Origin: Saprospiraceae bacterium
Lineage (GTDB): Bacteria; Bacteroidota; Bacteroidia; Chitinophagales; Saprospiraceae
Reading direction: 5' to 3'
Assembly: GCA_020528935.1 (NCBI GenBank)
Contig: JAJDFU010000250.1
Location: forward strand, 1 to 8,108
DNA: 8,108 nt
Shown here: piece after piece, positions 1-7,424 of the stretch
Numbering within the stretch: position 1 is the first letter of the stretch
How the letters are laid out: each line of letters begins with the position of its first letter
Made by a program: the position numbers and the translations under genes
Notes under the pieces: generated by a model
Databases searched by the model: none
Told to the model about the DNA's origin: nothing
The model's input: only the letters and a program-made list of their open reading frames with translations

Positions 1-3000
1 TCCCCTTTCCCTGCTGATTCATATGAGCTTAAAGTCCTTACCGGAGAGTCGAGTACACCTACCAATGCATCGGGAGGAATTGGTTATGGGTACGAAAGTT
101 TCCTGGAGGTTGATACACCAATGATTTGTTATAATATGGTTTGGGCAAGTTTAGATGGATATCGATTAGGCAATATTAATATTAACGTATATGGAATGAT
201 GGGTGTTGATGCTATAATGGGTGGCAATTCGAATAATTCTTATTTGATAGACTACGATAATATGACGACTAATACATCAAAATCCATGCAAGGAGATGTA
301 GAGATCTTTCGTTGCATAGCATGCCCGCCTTCTCCGCCGCCCTGTGATTCGCTCATGGTGATGGTGTCCGATTCGGTGGTTGTGGATAGCAGCTGTTGTT
401 ATACCGTCGATATTAAGAACCAAACCAACGGAACGATAACCAAGCTTTGCATGGAGCTGGAAACCCCGGACTGGATCCTGAATACCGGACAACTTGGCAG
501 CGGATTTACCTGGGATGTCGTTTCCTCTACTACCCTGTGCATAGAGAATCCGGACGGCATTCCGGTGGGGGATCTGCAGAATGTACTGCAGTTTTGCCTT
601 ACTGAAGGGGATGCCCAAGCCGTGAGCCCTCAGCGCGTTGTATTTAGTTGGTATGAGGAGGAATGTCCCCTTTCCTGTCAGGATACCCTCCTTACCGTAT
701 GCAATCCTCCTTTGGCGCAAGATACTTGTGTAGTAATAGAGGACCTTTCGGCTAATTGCATACCCGATAGTGCCTACGCCCATTGTGTGAATTTCACGGT
801 GACGAATACCAGCAGCTTTGCGGCATATGGGTTGGTGCTGGAGGACCTTCCTTCCGGCTTTTCCTTCGGCGATTGCGGATGCGGAGGCAGCTCCTACGGC
901 ATCAACGGAAAGGAATGGGCTTTTGACTGGTTTGCCGATCCGTTGGATGTAGGCGAGAGTCGGACCATCTGCGTATCCGTTATCAGTGCCTTACCCATTC
1001 TGAACCCGGTGGACGTTTGCTTCAACGCAGCTCTGGAAGGACTAACCTCCTGTTGCAGTTCCCCTTTGGATTATTGCGTCACCCTGGAGCCGTGTTGCGA
1101 CCCCTGCAGCGAGATGACTGTCTCTGCCGAGATACGGACCGGGCCGGGTGAAAACTGCTGTTATGCATTGGATTTCCAGTATGATTGCGATTACGCCATC
1201 TTCAACAAGATTGAGTTTGACATCCTGACGGATGGTGTTTCCTTCGGTTCCTATTCCCTGGGCGATGATGGCAATTGGCAGGTTTGCGGCATGCCCGCTC
1301 TGGATAATGTGTGTATAGAGCCGCTCCTGCCGGGGATTGGCAAAGGAACCTATGACGATCTGTTCCGCTTTTGCCTGACGGATATTGACAATTCCTCTGA
1401 GATACCCCAGGAGCTCCAGGTTACGTTTTGGGCTACGGGCAGTGACGGCCAGGATAGTATCGCCTGCGATACCATTCTCTTCTTCGATTGCCAGCCTCCT
1501 GTTGAGCAGCCCTGTGCCTTTATTACCGACGAGGTGATTGAGTGCGTTCCCGACAGCATGAAATACCGGATCACGGTAAACGTCGAAAATGTATCTGTTC
1601 CTTCTTTCGACGCCTATTTCCTCGGGGTCTTGCCATTCGGCGAATTCGACCCCAATCCCATTCCCCTGGTTCCTCCCTTGCCGAGTAATGGAACTACCCG
1701 GACGGTGTCGTTTTGTTATGAACCGGCTGTTTTTCCGGATCCGGACGGTGAGCTTGTCCTTGTTTACCAACTTAAAGATGTGTTGGGGGATAGCTGCTGC
1801 AATGGTAATCAAGTACTTTTCGATACGCTTGCCCTTCCTTTCTGTGATACCTGTGCTTTTGATATGGTGCCTCCTAGTATCACGTGTCCGCCTGATGTAC
1901 AGCTTTCCAACATAGATCCTTGTGAAGAGTTCGTAATCCTGGACCTGGAGGCTCCGGTGGCGTTTGACAATTGTTCGGATTCTTTGATCGTCGTATGCGA
2001 TGCGATGACGGGAGATACGGTATTTTGTTCCGGGGATGGAACTCCTATAATCCAGACGGTCACCTGTACGGCCACCGACCAAGCGGGCAACAGTAGTTCC
2101 TGCTCGTATGCTCTCACGATTATATGCAATACCGACACCATTCCACCCGTCTTGACCTGTCCGCCAGATACTCAAGTCGTTAATATTGATCAGTGTATTG
2201 GCGGCGCTTTCGTGGATTTGGTGCTTCCCGATGCGGTGGATAACTGCACCGATTCCCTGGAGGTGGAGTGCGATCTGCAGCCAGGCGAATTCATACCCTG
2301 TGGTAGCAATGGGGCGCCCTTTGTCCGAACTGTTACCTGCATGGCTACCGATGAAGCCGGAAATACCGGTACCTGTAGCTATGACATATTGGTCCAGTGC
2401 AATTGTGTGAATATCACGGGGTCATCCATAGCGTGCACTCCAGACGGAAATGGCTTTGAATACGACTTTGTGGTAAATGCAGAGAACCTCACCGGAGGGG
2501 ATTGTGAAGGCTCAGTGACTGTAACCAGCCTCACCAGTTCCGCAATGGTCATTCCGGGCTACAGCGTAGTTTGGAACGGTACGAATGTGGAGGTTCAGGG
2601 GCAACTGAGTGCGACTATCCCCATTCCCCTCACCATAGATCTTCAGTTGGGCTTTAGCTGTACATGCGCGGATAGTTCCATCGTGAATTGCGAAAATGTA
2701 GTCACCCTCACGACGCCTTGCTGTCAGACTATCGGTCTGGAGGATCAGGTGTTCTGCAGCGAAGAACCTGTTGTCAACATTCCGATCCTGGGTTGCGAAC
2801 CGGATCTGGTCGATCAGATCTTCTGGTATATTGCCCCGGGGCCTTGCCCTGCCTCTTTCGGGGAGCCGTTTCAGGTTACGGATGCGGATGATTGTCTTGA
2901 CCTCGTATTTCCGGTTTCCATCTTCGGTCCGGGGCCCTATTGCATCAAGGCAGAGGTGATCCAGAACAGTGCAGGTGGGCCTTGTAGTGTACTCAGTACG

Positions 3001-4431
3001 AATGAGGCCTCTGTTTTTATTTGTACTCCACGGAGCTGTTCGGTAAGTCCGGCTTCCCAAGAGTTTTGTTACCAGGGAGCGCCTGTTCTGCCGGATGAGC
3101 TGGTTCTTTCAGTTTCGAATGCCGACAGCATATGTACCTTTTCCATTCAATGGCAAGAACTACAGAACGGCGGATGGGTGGATGTTCCCGGGGAAACAGG
3201 GCGCAGATTTCAACCCCCTCCGATCGATTTTGATGGAGCCCCGGAAGATTGTTTCTCCGATCACTCATACCGGGCAAGGATTACGGACGTCTGCGGCGAA
3301 CGGTATTGTACGGCAACGATCAGGCTGTACAATGACGATGCTCCGAATGGCACACTGGAATTGGACCCGCCGGAGTTCACTCCTTTATGCCCGGGGCAAG
3401 ATGCGACACTGAGGTACAACCCGGAGTGTGCAGGAGATCCCTCGCAATGGGCATGGTATGCCCGCACAGCTTCAACTGGTTATGCCCAAATACCGGGAAG
3501 CGGAAACCGTAACCCTTTATTCAATACCAATAAGCTTTTTGAAACTACGTGGTTTAAAATTGAAAAGACCAATGGAGTGTGTCCGGTTGATGAGGTAGAG
3601 TTTCAGCTTGATGTGAAGGAGCCGCTTGTCATTGATTACTTCGAGGCATCGTACAGTCCCCAGTGTACACCCATTGGAGTGGAAATGGAGGTAGGGTTCT
3701 CTCCATGCTGCGCATGTAACTACACTGTGGAGTGGTATAAAGACGGTGCTTTCTTAAATGCCACCTCTCATGCCAGCACTCCGGCAGTTTTCTCCCACCA
3801 GCCCGCTGATTTTGAGGGCAACTACTATGCCATTGTAAAAGACGAATGCTGTCCCAATCAAACAGCGAAGTCTCAGGTTATCTCTTTGCTCGAGCCCTGG
3901 GAGCCCCTTGTCTCTTTACCCTGCTATTTTAAAAGTGGGGAAAGTGCTGAACTGGAGGGGCTTTTGGCCAACCTGCCGGTCGGAACCTCTTGCACCTACG
4001 AGTGGTTTGGCCCTGGTGGAAGTTTGATCTCTACCGATCCGATTATTTCTGTAAATCAGGGAGGAGAATATACATTTAAAGTTTCCTGCAACGATGGGTG
4101 TACCAAGGAGAAAACGGTTACGCTTATCGAGTGTGATCTGGAATGTGAAGTGGTGGTATCCAATACGATAATCACCGTCGGTAAATTCGCGGTACGTATT
4201 TTCCCGAATCCAACTAACTCTATATTGACGCTTCAATCGGGGAATATTCCTTCTACTGATTTGGAAGTTCGAGTATTCAACCTTCAAGGGAAGGTACTGA
4301 AGAACCGGAAATGGCCAAAAGGCCACACGGAAATTCAGCTTGACGTCACATCCTTTGCATCCGGTGTTTATGTGATCGATGTAGTCGATAAAGACGGGAA
4401 TGCATACAGAGAGTTGTTTTTAAAATCTTAA
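1..4431 (+). CDS. Giant cysteine-rich secreted protein with HYR repeats and T9SS type A sorting domain (5'-partial)
   Basis: The reading frame is open from base 1, so the gene begins upstream. The ATG at 121 is just the first in-frame methionine and follows 40 sense codons, so I do not take it as the start. Numbering from base 1, 1476 residues are visible. In order they are: an N-terminal fragment (1-114), a duplicated A-B module (115-618), two HYR domains (621-707 and 712-800), a third B-like module (802-908), about four or five Ig/PKD-like modules (909-1377), and a T9SS sorting domain (1393-1476). Cysteine is very abundant (about 90) up to residue 1382 and absent from the sorting domain, as expected for an oxidised extracellular protein. 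Families with this architecture are exported by the type IX system and anchored to or released from the cell surface. Adhesion or matrix function is inference, and no catalytic motif is visible. The gene ends with TAA and is followed by a strong terminator. No signal peptide can be seen because the 5' end is missing. Confidence 0.93.
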   Translation, partial: SPFPADSYELKVLTGESSTPTNASGGIGYGYESFLEVDTPMICYNMVWASLDGYRLGNININVYGMMGVDAIMGGNSNNSYLIDYDNMTTNTSKSMQGDVEIFRCIACPPSPPPCDSLMVMVSDSVVVDSSCCYTVDIKNQTNGTITKLCMELETPDWILNTGQLGSGFTWDVVSSTTLCIENPDGIPVGDLQNVLQFCLTEGDAQAVSPQRVVFSWYEEECPLSCQDTLLTVCNPPLAQDTCVVIEDLSANCIPDSAYAHCVNFTVTNTSSFAAYGLVLEDLPSGFSFGDCGCGGSSYGINGKEWAFDWFADPLDVGESRTICVSVISALPILNPVDVCFNAALEGLTSCCSSPLDYCVTLEPCCDPCSEMTVSAEIRTGPGENCCYALDFQYDCDYAIFNKIEFDILTDGVSFGSYSLGDDGNWQVCGMPALDNVCIEPLLPGIGKGTYDDLFRFCLTDIDNSSEIPQELQVTFWATGSDGQDSIACDTILFFDCQPPVEQPCAFITDEVIECVPDSMKYRITVNVENVSVPSFDAYFLGVLPFGEFDPNPIPLVPPLPSNGTTRTVSFCYEPAVFPDPDGELVLVYQLKDVLGDSCCNGNQVLFDTLALPFCDTCAFDMVPPSITCPPDVQLSNIDPCEEFVILDLEAPVAFDNCSDSLIVVCDAMTGDTVFCSGDGTPIIQTVTCTATDQAGNSSSCSYALTIICNTDTIPPVLTCPPDTQVVNIDQCIGGAFVDLVLPDAVDNCTDSLEVECDLQPGEFIPCGSNGAPFVRTVTCMATDEAGNTGTCSYDILVQCNCVNITGSSIACTPDGNGFEYDFVVNAENLTGGDCEGSVTVTSLTSSAMVIPGYSVVWNGTNVEVQGQLSATIPIPLTIDLQLGFSCTCADSSIVNCENVVTLTTPCCQTIGLEDQVFCSEEPVVNIPILGCEPDLVDQIFWYIAPGPCPASFGEPFQVTDADDCLDLVFPVSIFGPGPYCIKAEVIQNSAGGPCSVLSTNEASVFICTPRSCSVSPASQEFCYQGAPVLPDELVLSVSNADSICTFSIQWQELQNGGWVDVPGETGRRFQPPPIDFDGAPEDCFSDHSYRARITDVCGERYCTATIRLYNDDAPNGTLELDPPEFTPLCPGQDATLRYNPECAGDPSQWAWYARTASTGYAQIPGSGNRNPLFNTNKLFETTWFKIEKTNGVCPVDEVEFQLDVKEPLVIDYFEASYSPQCTPIGVEMEVGFSPCCACNYTVEWYKDGAFLNATSHASTPAVFSHQPADFEGNYYAIVKDECCPNQTAKSQVISLLEPWEPLVSLPCYFKSGESAELEGLLANLPVGTSCTYEWFGPGGSLISTDPIISVNQGGEYTFKVSCNDGCTKEKTVTLIECDLECEVVVSNTIITVGKFAVRIFPNPTNSILTLQSGNIPSTDLEVRVFNLQGKVLKNRKWPKGHTEIQLDVTSFASGVYVIDVVDKDGNAYRELFLKS
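343..1854 (+). repeat. Duplicated A-B protein module (A1-B1-A2-B2) in the giant secreted protein
   Basis: Two consecutive copies of a roughly 250-residue unit can be aligned by eye. A1 is encoded at 343-711 and A2 at 1105-1500. Both share a Cys-Cys-Tyr start, a Cys-Ile-Glu motif, a Phe-Cys-Leu-Thr motif followed by Pro-Gln, and a C-x-DT...C-x-PP ending. B1 (712-1104) and B2 (1501-1854) share a C-(I/V)-P-D-S motif, then an Asn-containing strand of the type seen in DUF11/CARDB-like beta-sandwiches, and close on a cysteine-rich C-D-x-C. A third B-like copy (C-T-P-D-G, then an Asn-Ala-Glu-Asn-Leu strand) lies at about 2404-2724, after the HYR pair. The copies have diverged widely in DNA, so the duplication is old. 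Assigning B to DUF11-like folds is tentative. I do not recognise A as a named family. Confidence 0.7.
1861..2400 (+). repeat. Tandem pair of HYR (hyalin repeat) domains
   Basis: Two adjacent domains of about 87-89 residues are encoded at 1861-2121 and 2134-2400. Each opens with a variant of PP-x-(I/L)-T-C-PPD, carries a central (F/V)-DNC-(S/T)-DSL motif, and closes with a (V)-T-C-x-ATD-x-AGN motif followed by a cysteine and a hydrophobic strand. These are the standard signature elements of the HYR family, an immunoglobulin-like fold found in adhesive extracellular proteins and common in Bacteroidota surface proteins. HYR domains normally occur in tandem, as here. The linker between them is only about four residues. 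Confidence 0.88.
4177..4428 (+). other. T9SS type A C-terminal sorting domain
   Basis: The last 84 residues of the giant protein show the classic pattern of the type IX secretion C-terminal signal: a V-R-I-FPNPTN motif near its start, an alternating strand with V-x-V-F-N-LQG-K-V-L, then L-D-V-T-S-F-ASGVY-V-I-D, and a final E-L-F-L-K-S just before the stop. This domain is recognised by the outer-membrane translocon, and in characterised members it is cleaved off during surface attachment or release. It contains no cysteine, unlike the rest of the protein. It indicates that the product crosses the outer membrane and that the host is in Bacteroidota. Confidence 0.93.
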
Positions 4432-4514
4432 AAGAGCAGTAACGCAGCTTTTTGAGTGAGTTGGCTTGGCAGTTTATTTTCTTGGAGCTGAAAAAAACGC
4501 GGATAAATCTCCTG

Positions 4515-4552
4515 AAGCGCTGCAGGGCCCTTGCTCTGCAGCGCTTTTTTTT
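4515..4552 (+). terminator. Strong intrinsic terminator of the giant secreted protein gene
   Basis: AAGCGCTGCAG (4515-4525) is a perfect 11-bp inverted match of CTGCAGCGCTT (4536-4546). The stem can extend inward by a G-T and a G-C pair, leaving a loop of about six bases. An uninterrupted run of eight T (4545-4552) begins in the last two bases of the stem. It starts 84 bp after the stop codon and points the same way as the gene. On the minus strand the nearest T run is 17 bases from the stem, so it is unlikely to work well for ppsA. Confidence 0.93.
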
Positions 4553-4576
4553 GGTGGGCAAGGTGTACCCGCATCG

Positions 4577-4639
4577 GAATTCTACGCATGGGCGACCGAA
4601 TTCCGGATCAACGAAGACGAATTCCGGATGGAGGAGATC
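4577..4639. repeat. Three-unit array with GAATTC every 21 bp
   Basis: GAATTC occurs at 4577, 4598 and 4619, exactly 21 bp apart. The second and third units share a longer 12-bp match, CGAATTCCGGAT (4597-4608 and 4618-4629). The first unit keeps only the GAATTC core with a CGG to its left, which is the inverted form of the GAATTCCG seen in the others. Twenty-one bp is two helical turns and also seven codons, so both a protein-binding array and a degenerate heptapeptide-coding remnant are possible. The function is unknown. Confidence 0.6.
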
Positions 4640-4763
4640 GGAAGGTGAGCAATCCGCTATTTTCATCGGCATAAGGCGTTCGAAAAAAACGGAAGAGCCT
4701 GCATGTATATGGTAAACGGAATAACCTTTCAGCACTAAACCCTGACACATATCCAAATGAAGC

Positions 4764-4798
4764 CCCCGGGCAGTCTCGACTGTCCGGGGTTATTTTTT
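4764..4798 (+). terminator. Second plus-strand intrinsic terminator
   Basis: An 11-bp stem (4764-4774 with 4779-4789, CCCCGGGCAGT against ACTGTCCGGGG) encloses the tetraloop CTCG and is followed by TTATTTTTT (4790-4798). The only non-Watson-Crick pair is G4770-T4783. It is a stable G-U wobble in a plus-strand transcript but a C-A mismatch in a minus-strand transcript. That asymmetry and the downstream T tract both indicate plus-strand direction. It could be a fail-safe for the giant gene, keeping transcription out of ppsA, or it could end an unseen small transcript starting after 4552. Weak bidirectional use for ppsA cannot be excluded, although the minus-strand flank is poor in T. Confidence 0.82.
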
Positions 4799-4867
4799 CC
4801 TTTCCCGCCTCCCGGCCGCAGGGAGGGCGCGGTGAGGGGCTGCCCGGCGAGCACCACCTCCCTCGCA

Positions 4868-4896
4868 GGCGATGACGGGGGGGCGTGTACATCGCC
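4868..4896 (-). other. GC-rich hairpin just downstream of ppsA
   Basis: GGCGATG (4868-4874) and CATCGCC (4890-4896) are perfect inverted repeats beginning 12 bases after the ppsA stop. The loop contains a run of seven G on the plus strand (4877-4883). No T tract follows on the minus strand, so this is not a textbook intrinsic terminator. It might protect the 3' end of the mRNA or contribute to factor-dependent termination. Chance pairing in GC-rich DNA is also possible. Confidence 0.35.
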
Positions 4897-4908
4897 CGCA
4901 CACGGCTG

Positions 4909-7311
4909 CTAGCTGCTTTTCGCGCCCAGCTTTTCCTCCGCTGCCTGAATGTTTTCGATGCCCCGCAGCAGGGCGTCGGGATTGAAGGAGATGCTGGTGA
5001 TGCCTTCCTCCACCAGGAAGCGGGCGATCTCGGGCAGGTCGCTCGGGGCCTGGCCGCAGAGGCCCACGGGGATGTCCGCCTCGCGCGCGGCCCGGATGGA
5101 TTGTCCGATCAGGCGCTTCACGGCCGGATTGCGCTCGTCGAAGAGGCGGCTGACGAGGGTGGAGTCGCGGTCCAGCCCCAGGCTGAGCTGGGTGAGGTCG
5201 TTGGAGCCGATGGAAAAGCCGTCGAAGACCCGTGCGAACTGTTCCGCCAGCAACACATTGCTGGGAATCTCTACCATGACGTAGATCTCCAGGCCGTTCT
5301 CTCCGCGCTGGAGGCCGAACTCTTCCATGAGGGCCACTACCCGTTCGCCTTCCTCTACCGTTCGGCAGAAGGGGATCATCAGTTTCACGTTGTCCAGGCC
5401 CATCTCGTCGCGCACGCGCTTCATGGCGCGGCATTCCAGCTCGAAGCCGTCGCGGTACAGCTCGTGGTAGTAGCGCGAGGCACCCCGGAAGCCCAGCATG
5501 GGGTTTTCTTCCTCCGGCTCGAACGCGGCACCGCCGATCAGGTTGGCGTACTCGTTGGTCTTGAAGTCGCTCATGCGCACGATCACCTCCCGCGGGTAAA
5601 AGGCAGCCGCCAGGGTGGCCACGCCCTCGGCCAGGCGCTCCACAAAGAAGTGGGCCTTATCGGCATAGCCGCGGGTGAGGCGGTTGATCTTTTTTTTGGC
5701 CCCGGCATCCCGGAGCTGATCGAAGCGCCGCAGCGCCATGGGGTGAATACCGATCGCGTTGTTGATGATGAATTCGATGCGCATCAGCCCGATGCCGTGG
5801 CTGGGCAGAAAGCTCAGGCGGAAGGCCCGGTCGGGGTCGGCGGCGATGAGCATGACCCGGGTTTCGGGCAGTTGGATCTCGCGCAGGTCCACCTCCTGCT
5901 CGTCCCAGTCGAGGGTGCCGGCGTACACCTGGCCGCGGTTGCCCTCGGTGCACACCACAGTGACCTCGGCCCCGTCGGGTATGGCCTCGGTGGCATCGCC
6001 GGTGCCCACCACGGCCAGGGCGCCCAGCTCGCGGGCCACGATGGCCGCATGGCTGGTGCGCCCGCCCTTGTTGGTGACGATGGCGGCGGCCTTCTTCAGA
6101 ACGGGATCCCAGTCGGGATTGGTGATGTCGGTGACGAGCACCTCGCCGGGCTGTAGCTTGCCGGCTTCGGCCGGCGAGGCCAGCCGGCGGGCCTTCCCGG
6201 CCGTGATGCGATTCCCCAGGCCGACGCCTTCGGTGAGTTGTTCGCCTTTTTCCCTGAGTTCGTACAGCTTAAGCCGGTAGGCTTCCCGCTGGCGGGCGTG
6301 CACCGTCTCCGGCCGGGCCTGCACCACGAAAAGCTCGCCGCTGAGGCCGTCCTTGGCCCACTCGATGTCCATGGCCTGTCCGTAGTGCTCCTCGATGCGC
6401 AGGGCCCAGCGGGCCAGGGTCTCGATCTCCGCCTCGGTGAGGGTGAGCCGCTCGCGCTTTTCCACGGGGGTGTCCCGGTTGACGGTAGTGCCGATCAGCC
6501 CTTCCCGCTCTTCGGCATACGCCATGGTTTGGGCCTTGGTACCCACCTTGCGGGAAAGTACGGGCAGTTGCCCCCGCTCCAGGGCCGGCTTGTACACGTA
6601 GAATTCGTCGGGGTTGACATTGCCCTTGACGACGTTCTCGCCCAGGCCCCAGCTGCTGGTGATGAGGATGACGTCCTCGAAGCCCGTCTCCGGCTCCAGG
6701 GTGAAGATCACCCCGGCGCAGGCTTTGTCCGAGCGCACCATCTGCTGTATCCCTATGGAAAGGGCCACCTGCAGGTGGTCGAACCCCTGATCTTCGCGGT
6801 ATTTAATGGCCCGGTCGGTAAACAGGGAAACGTAGCACTGCCGGCAGGCCTCCAGCAGTTCCTCTTCGGTACGGATGTTGAGAAAGCTTTCCTGCTGGCC
6901 GGCGAAACTGGCCGTGGGCAGGTCTTCGGCCGTGGCACTGCTGCGCACGGCTACCTGTACGGGATGATCGAAGGATGCAGTCAGCTCGTGAAACGCGTCC
7001 CTGATTTCTGAGCGGATCGCCTCCGGCAGTTCGGCCCCGGCCAGCAGGGCACGAGCGGATTCGCCCACAGCCCGGAGGTTGTCGTACTGCTCGGTGTCTA
7101 GCCGGGCCAGGGCCGCCCGGAGGTTGGGGCGCAGCTCGTGGGCATCCAGCAGAGCCCAATAGGCTTCGGCCGTAACGGCAAAACCGTCGGGCACGCCTAT
7201 GCCTTCGGCTTTCAGCTTTTGCACCATTTCGCCCAGCGAAGCGTTTTTGCCGCCGACCTGGTCCAGCGATTCCATGTCGATCTGAGAAAAAGGTAGGATG
7301 TAGCGTGCCAT
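4909..7311 (-). CDS. ppsA: Phosphoenolpyruvate synthase (pyruvate, water dikinase)
   Basis: This cytoplasmic enzyme converts pyruvate, ATP and water to phosphoenolpyruvate, AMP and phosphate, the entry step of gluconeogenesis from pyruvate. With the start at 7311 it is 800 aa, close to the 792 of E. coli PpsA. The N-terminal ATP-grasp domain shows VGGKNASLGEM (19-29), AVRSSATAED (from 121) and VVQARPETV (329-337). The swivelling phosphohistidine domain has GGRTSHAAIVAREL (416-429) with His421. Thr419, the residue targeted by the PpsR regulatory kinase/phosphorylase in E. coli, is conserved. The C-terminal PEP-binding domain has RMSDFKTNEYANL (from 579), ENPMLGFRG (602-610), GSNDLTQLSLGLDRDS (702-717) and GLCGQAPSD (750-758) with catalytic Cys752. 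The frame extends to an ATG at 7425, but those 38 extra residues do not resemble the family, and starting at 7311 puts the histidine at 421 as in E. coli. No clear Shine-Dalgarno sequence precedes it. It lies 113 bp after the unknown gene on the same strand. I found no convincing promoter in that gap. Confidence 0.97.
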   Translation of the reverse strand: MARYILPFSQIDMESLDQVGGKNASLGEMVQKLKAEGIGVPDGFAVTAEAYWALLDAHELRPNLRAALARLDTEQYDNLRAVGESARALLAGAELPEAIRSEIRDAFHELTASFDHPVQVAVRSSATAEDLPTASFAGQQESFLNIRTEEELLEACRQCYVSLFTDRAIKYREDQGFDHLQVALSIGIQQMVRSDKACAGVIFTLEPETGFEDVILITSSWGLGENVVKGNVNPDEFYVYKPALERGQLPVLSRKVGTKAQTMAYAEEREGLIGTTVNRDTPVEKRERLTLTEAEIETLARWALRIEEHYGQAMDIEWAKDGLSGELFVVQARPETVHARQREAYRLKLYELREKGEQLTEGVGLGNRITAGKARRLASPAEAGKLQPGEVLVTDITNPDWDPVLKKAAAIVTNKGGRTSHAAIVARELGALAVVGTGDATEAIPDGAEVTVVCTEGNRGQVYAGTLDWDEQEVDLREIQLPETRVMLIAADPDRAFRLSFLPSHGIGLMRIEFIINNAIGIHPMALRRFDQLRDAGAKKKINRLTRGYADKAHFFVERLAEGVATLAAAFYPREVIVRMSDFKTNEYANLIGGAAFEPEEENPMLGFRGASRYYHELYRDGFELECRAMKRVRDEMGLDNVKLMIPFCRTVEEGERVVALMEEFGLQRGENGLEIYVMVEIPSNVLLAEQFARVFDGFSIGSNDLTQLSLGLDRDSTLVSRLFDERNPAVKRLIGQSIRAAREADIPVGLCGQAPSDLPEIARFLVEEGITSISFNPDALLRGIENIQAAEEKLGAKSS

Positions 7312-7424
7312 GGTATTGATTTTGGTGAAGGAACCGCGCGATATGGAAAAGGTCCTGGAATTCGGGGGTGCGCGATGATTTTTATCCGTGCAGGCCACAC
7401 TATGCCGGGAGGGGTGGCTGAGCA

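Larger units (their letters stand above)
4432..4908. other. Convergent intergenic region without a supported gene
   Basis: This 477-bp stretch separates the stop of the giant gene from the stop of ppsA, which points toward it. It contains two plus-strand intrinsic terminators, a 21-bp periodic array, and a GC-rich hairpin near the ppsA end, each listed separately. Short open frames cross it on both strands. Those I examined either run through the first terminator hairpin or overlap the 3' end of the giant gene, and the plus-strand ones start at GTG or TTG with no ribosome binding site. I therefore call no protein here. I cannot exclude a small RNA between the two terminators (about 4553-4763), but I see no convincing promoter for one. 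Confidence 0.7.

Noticed and set aside
1042..2175. 377-codon minus-strand open frame within the giant gene
   Set aside because: It is antisense to the A-B and HYR modules, rich in Arg and Ile, with no family resemblance. The plus-strand frame is clearly the coding one.
4452..4715. Small plus-strand open frames (87 and 60 codons) after the giant gene
   Set aside because: They start with GTG or TTG without a ribosome binding site and read straight through the first intrinsic terminator.
4346..4756. 136-codon open frame on the minus strand across the intergenic region
   Set aside because: It overlaps the end of the giant gene antisense, runs through the terminator hairpin and has Arg/Lys-rich composition typical of a shadow frame. 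Its repeated P-E-F motif is explained by the 21-bp array.
4808..4826. CCTCCC/GGGAGG inverted repeat as a ppsA terminator
   Set aside because: The stem is only six pairs, and on the minus strand it is followed by an A-rich rather than a T-rich tract, so it does not fit an intrinsic terminator.
4885..6156. 423-codon plus-strand open frame opposite ppsA
   Set aside because: It is a shadow of a GC-rich coding strand. The opposing minus-strand frame carries all PpsA catalytic motifs, while this one has His/Gly/Ala/Val-rich composition and no recognisable domain.
7312..7424. A ppsA promoter in the gap between the two minus-strand genes
   Set aside because: I looked for the Bacteroidota TAnnTTTG/TTG pattern and for sigma70-like boxes and found no convincing pair.
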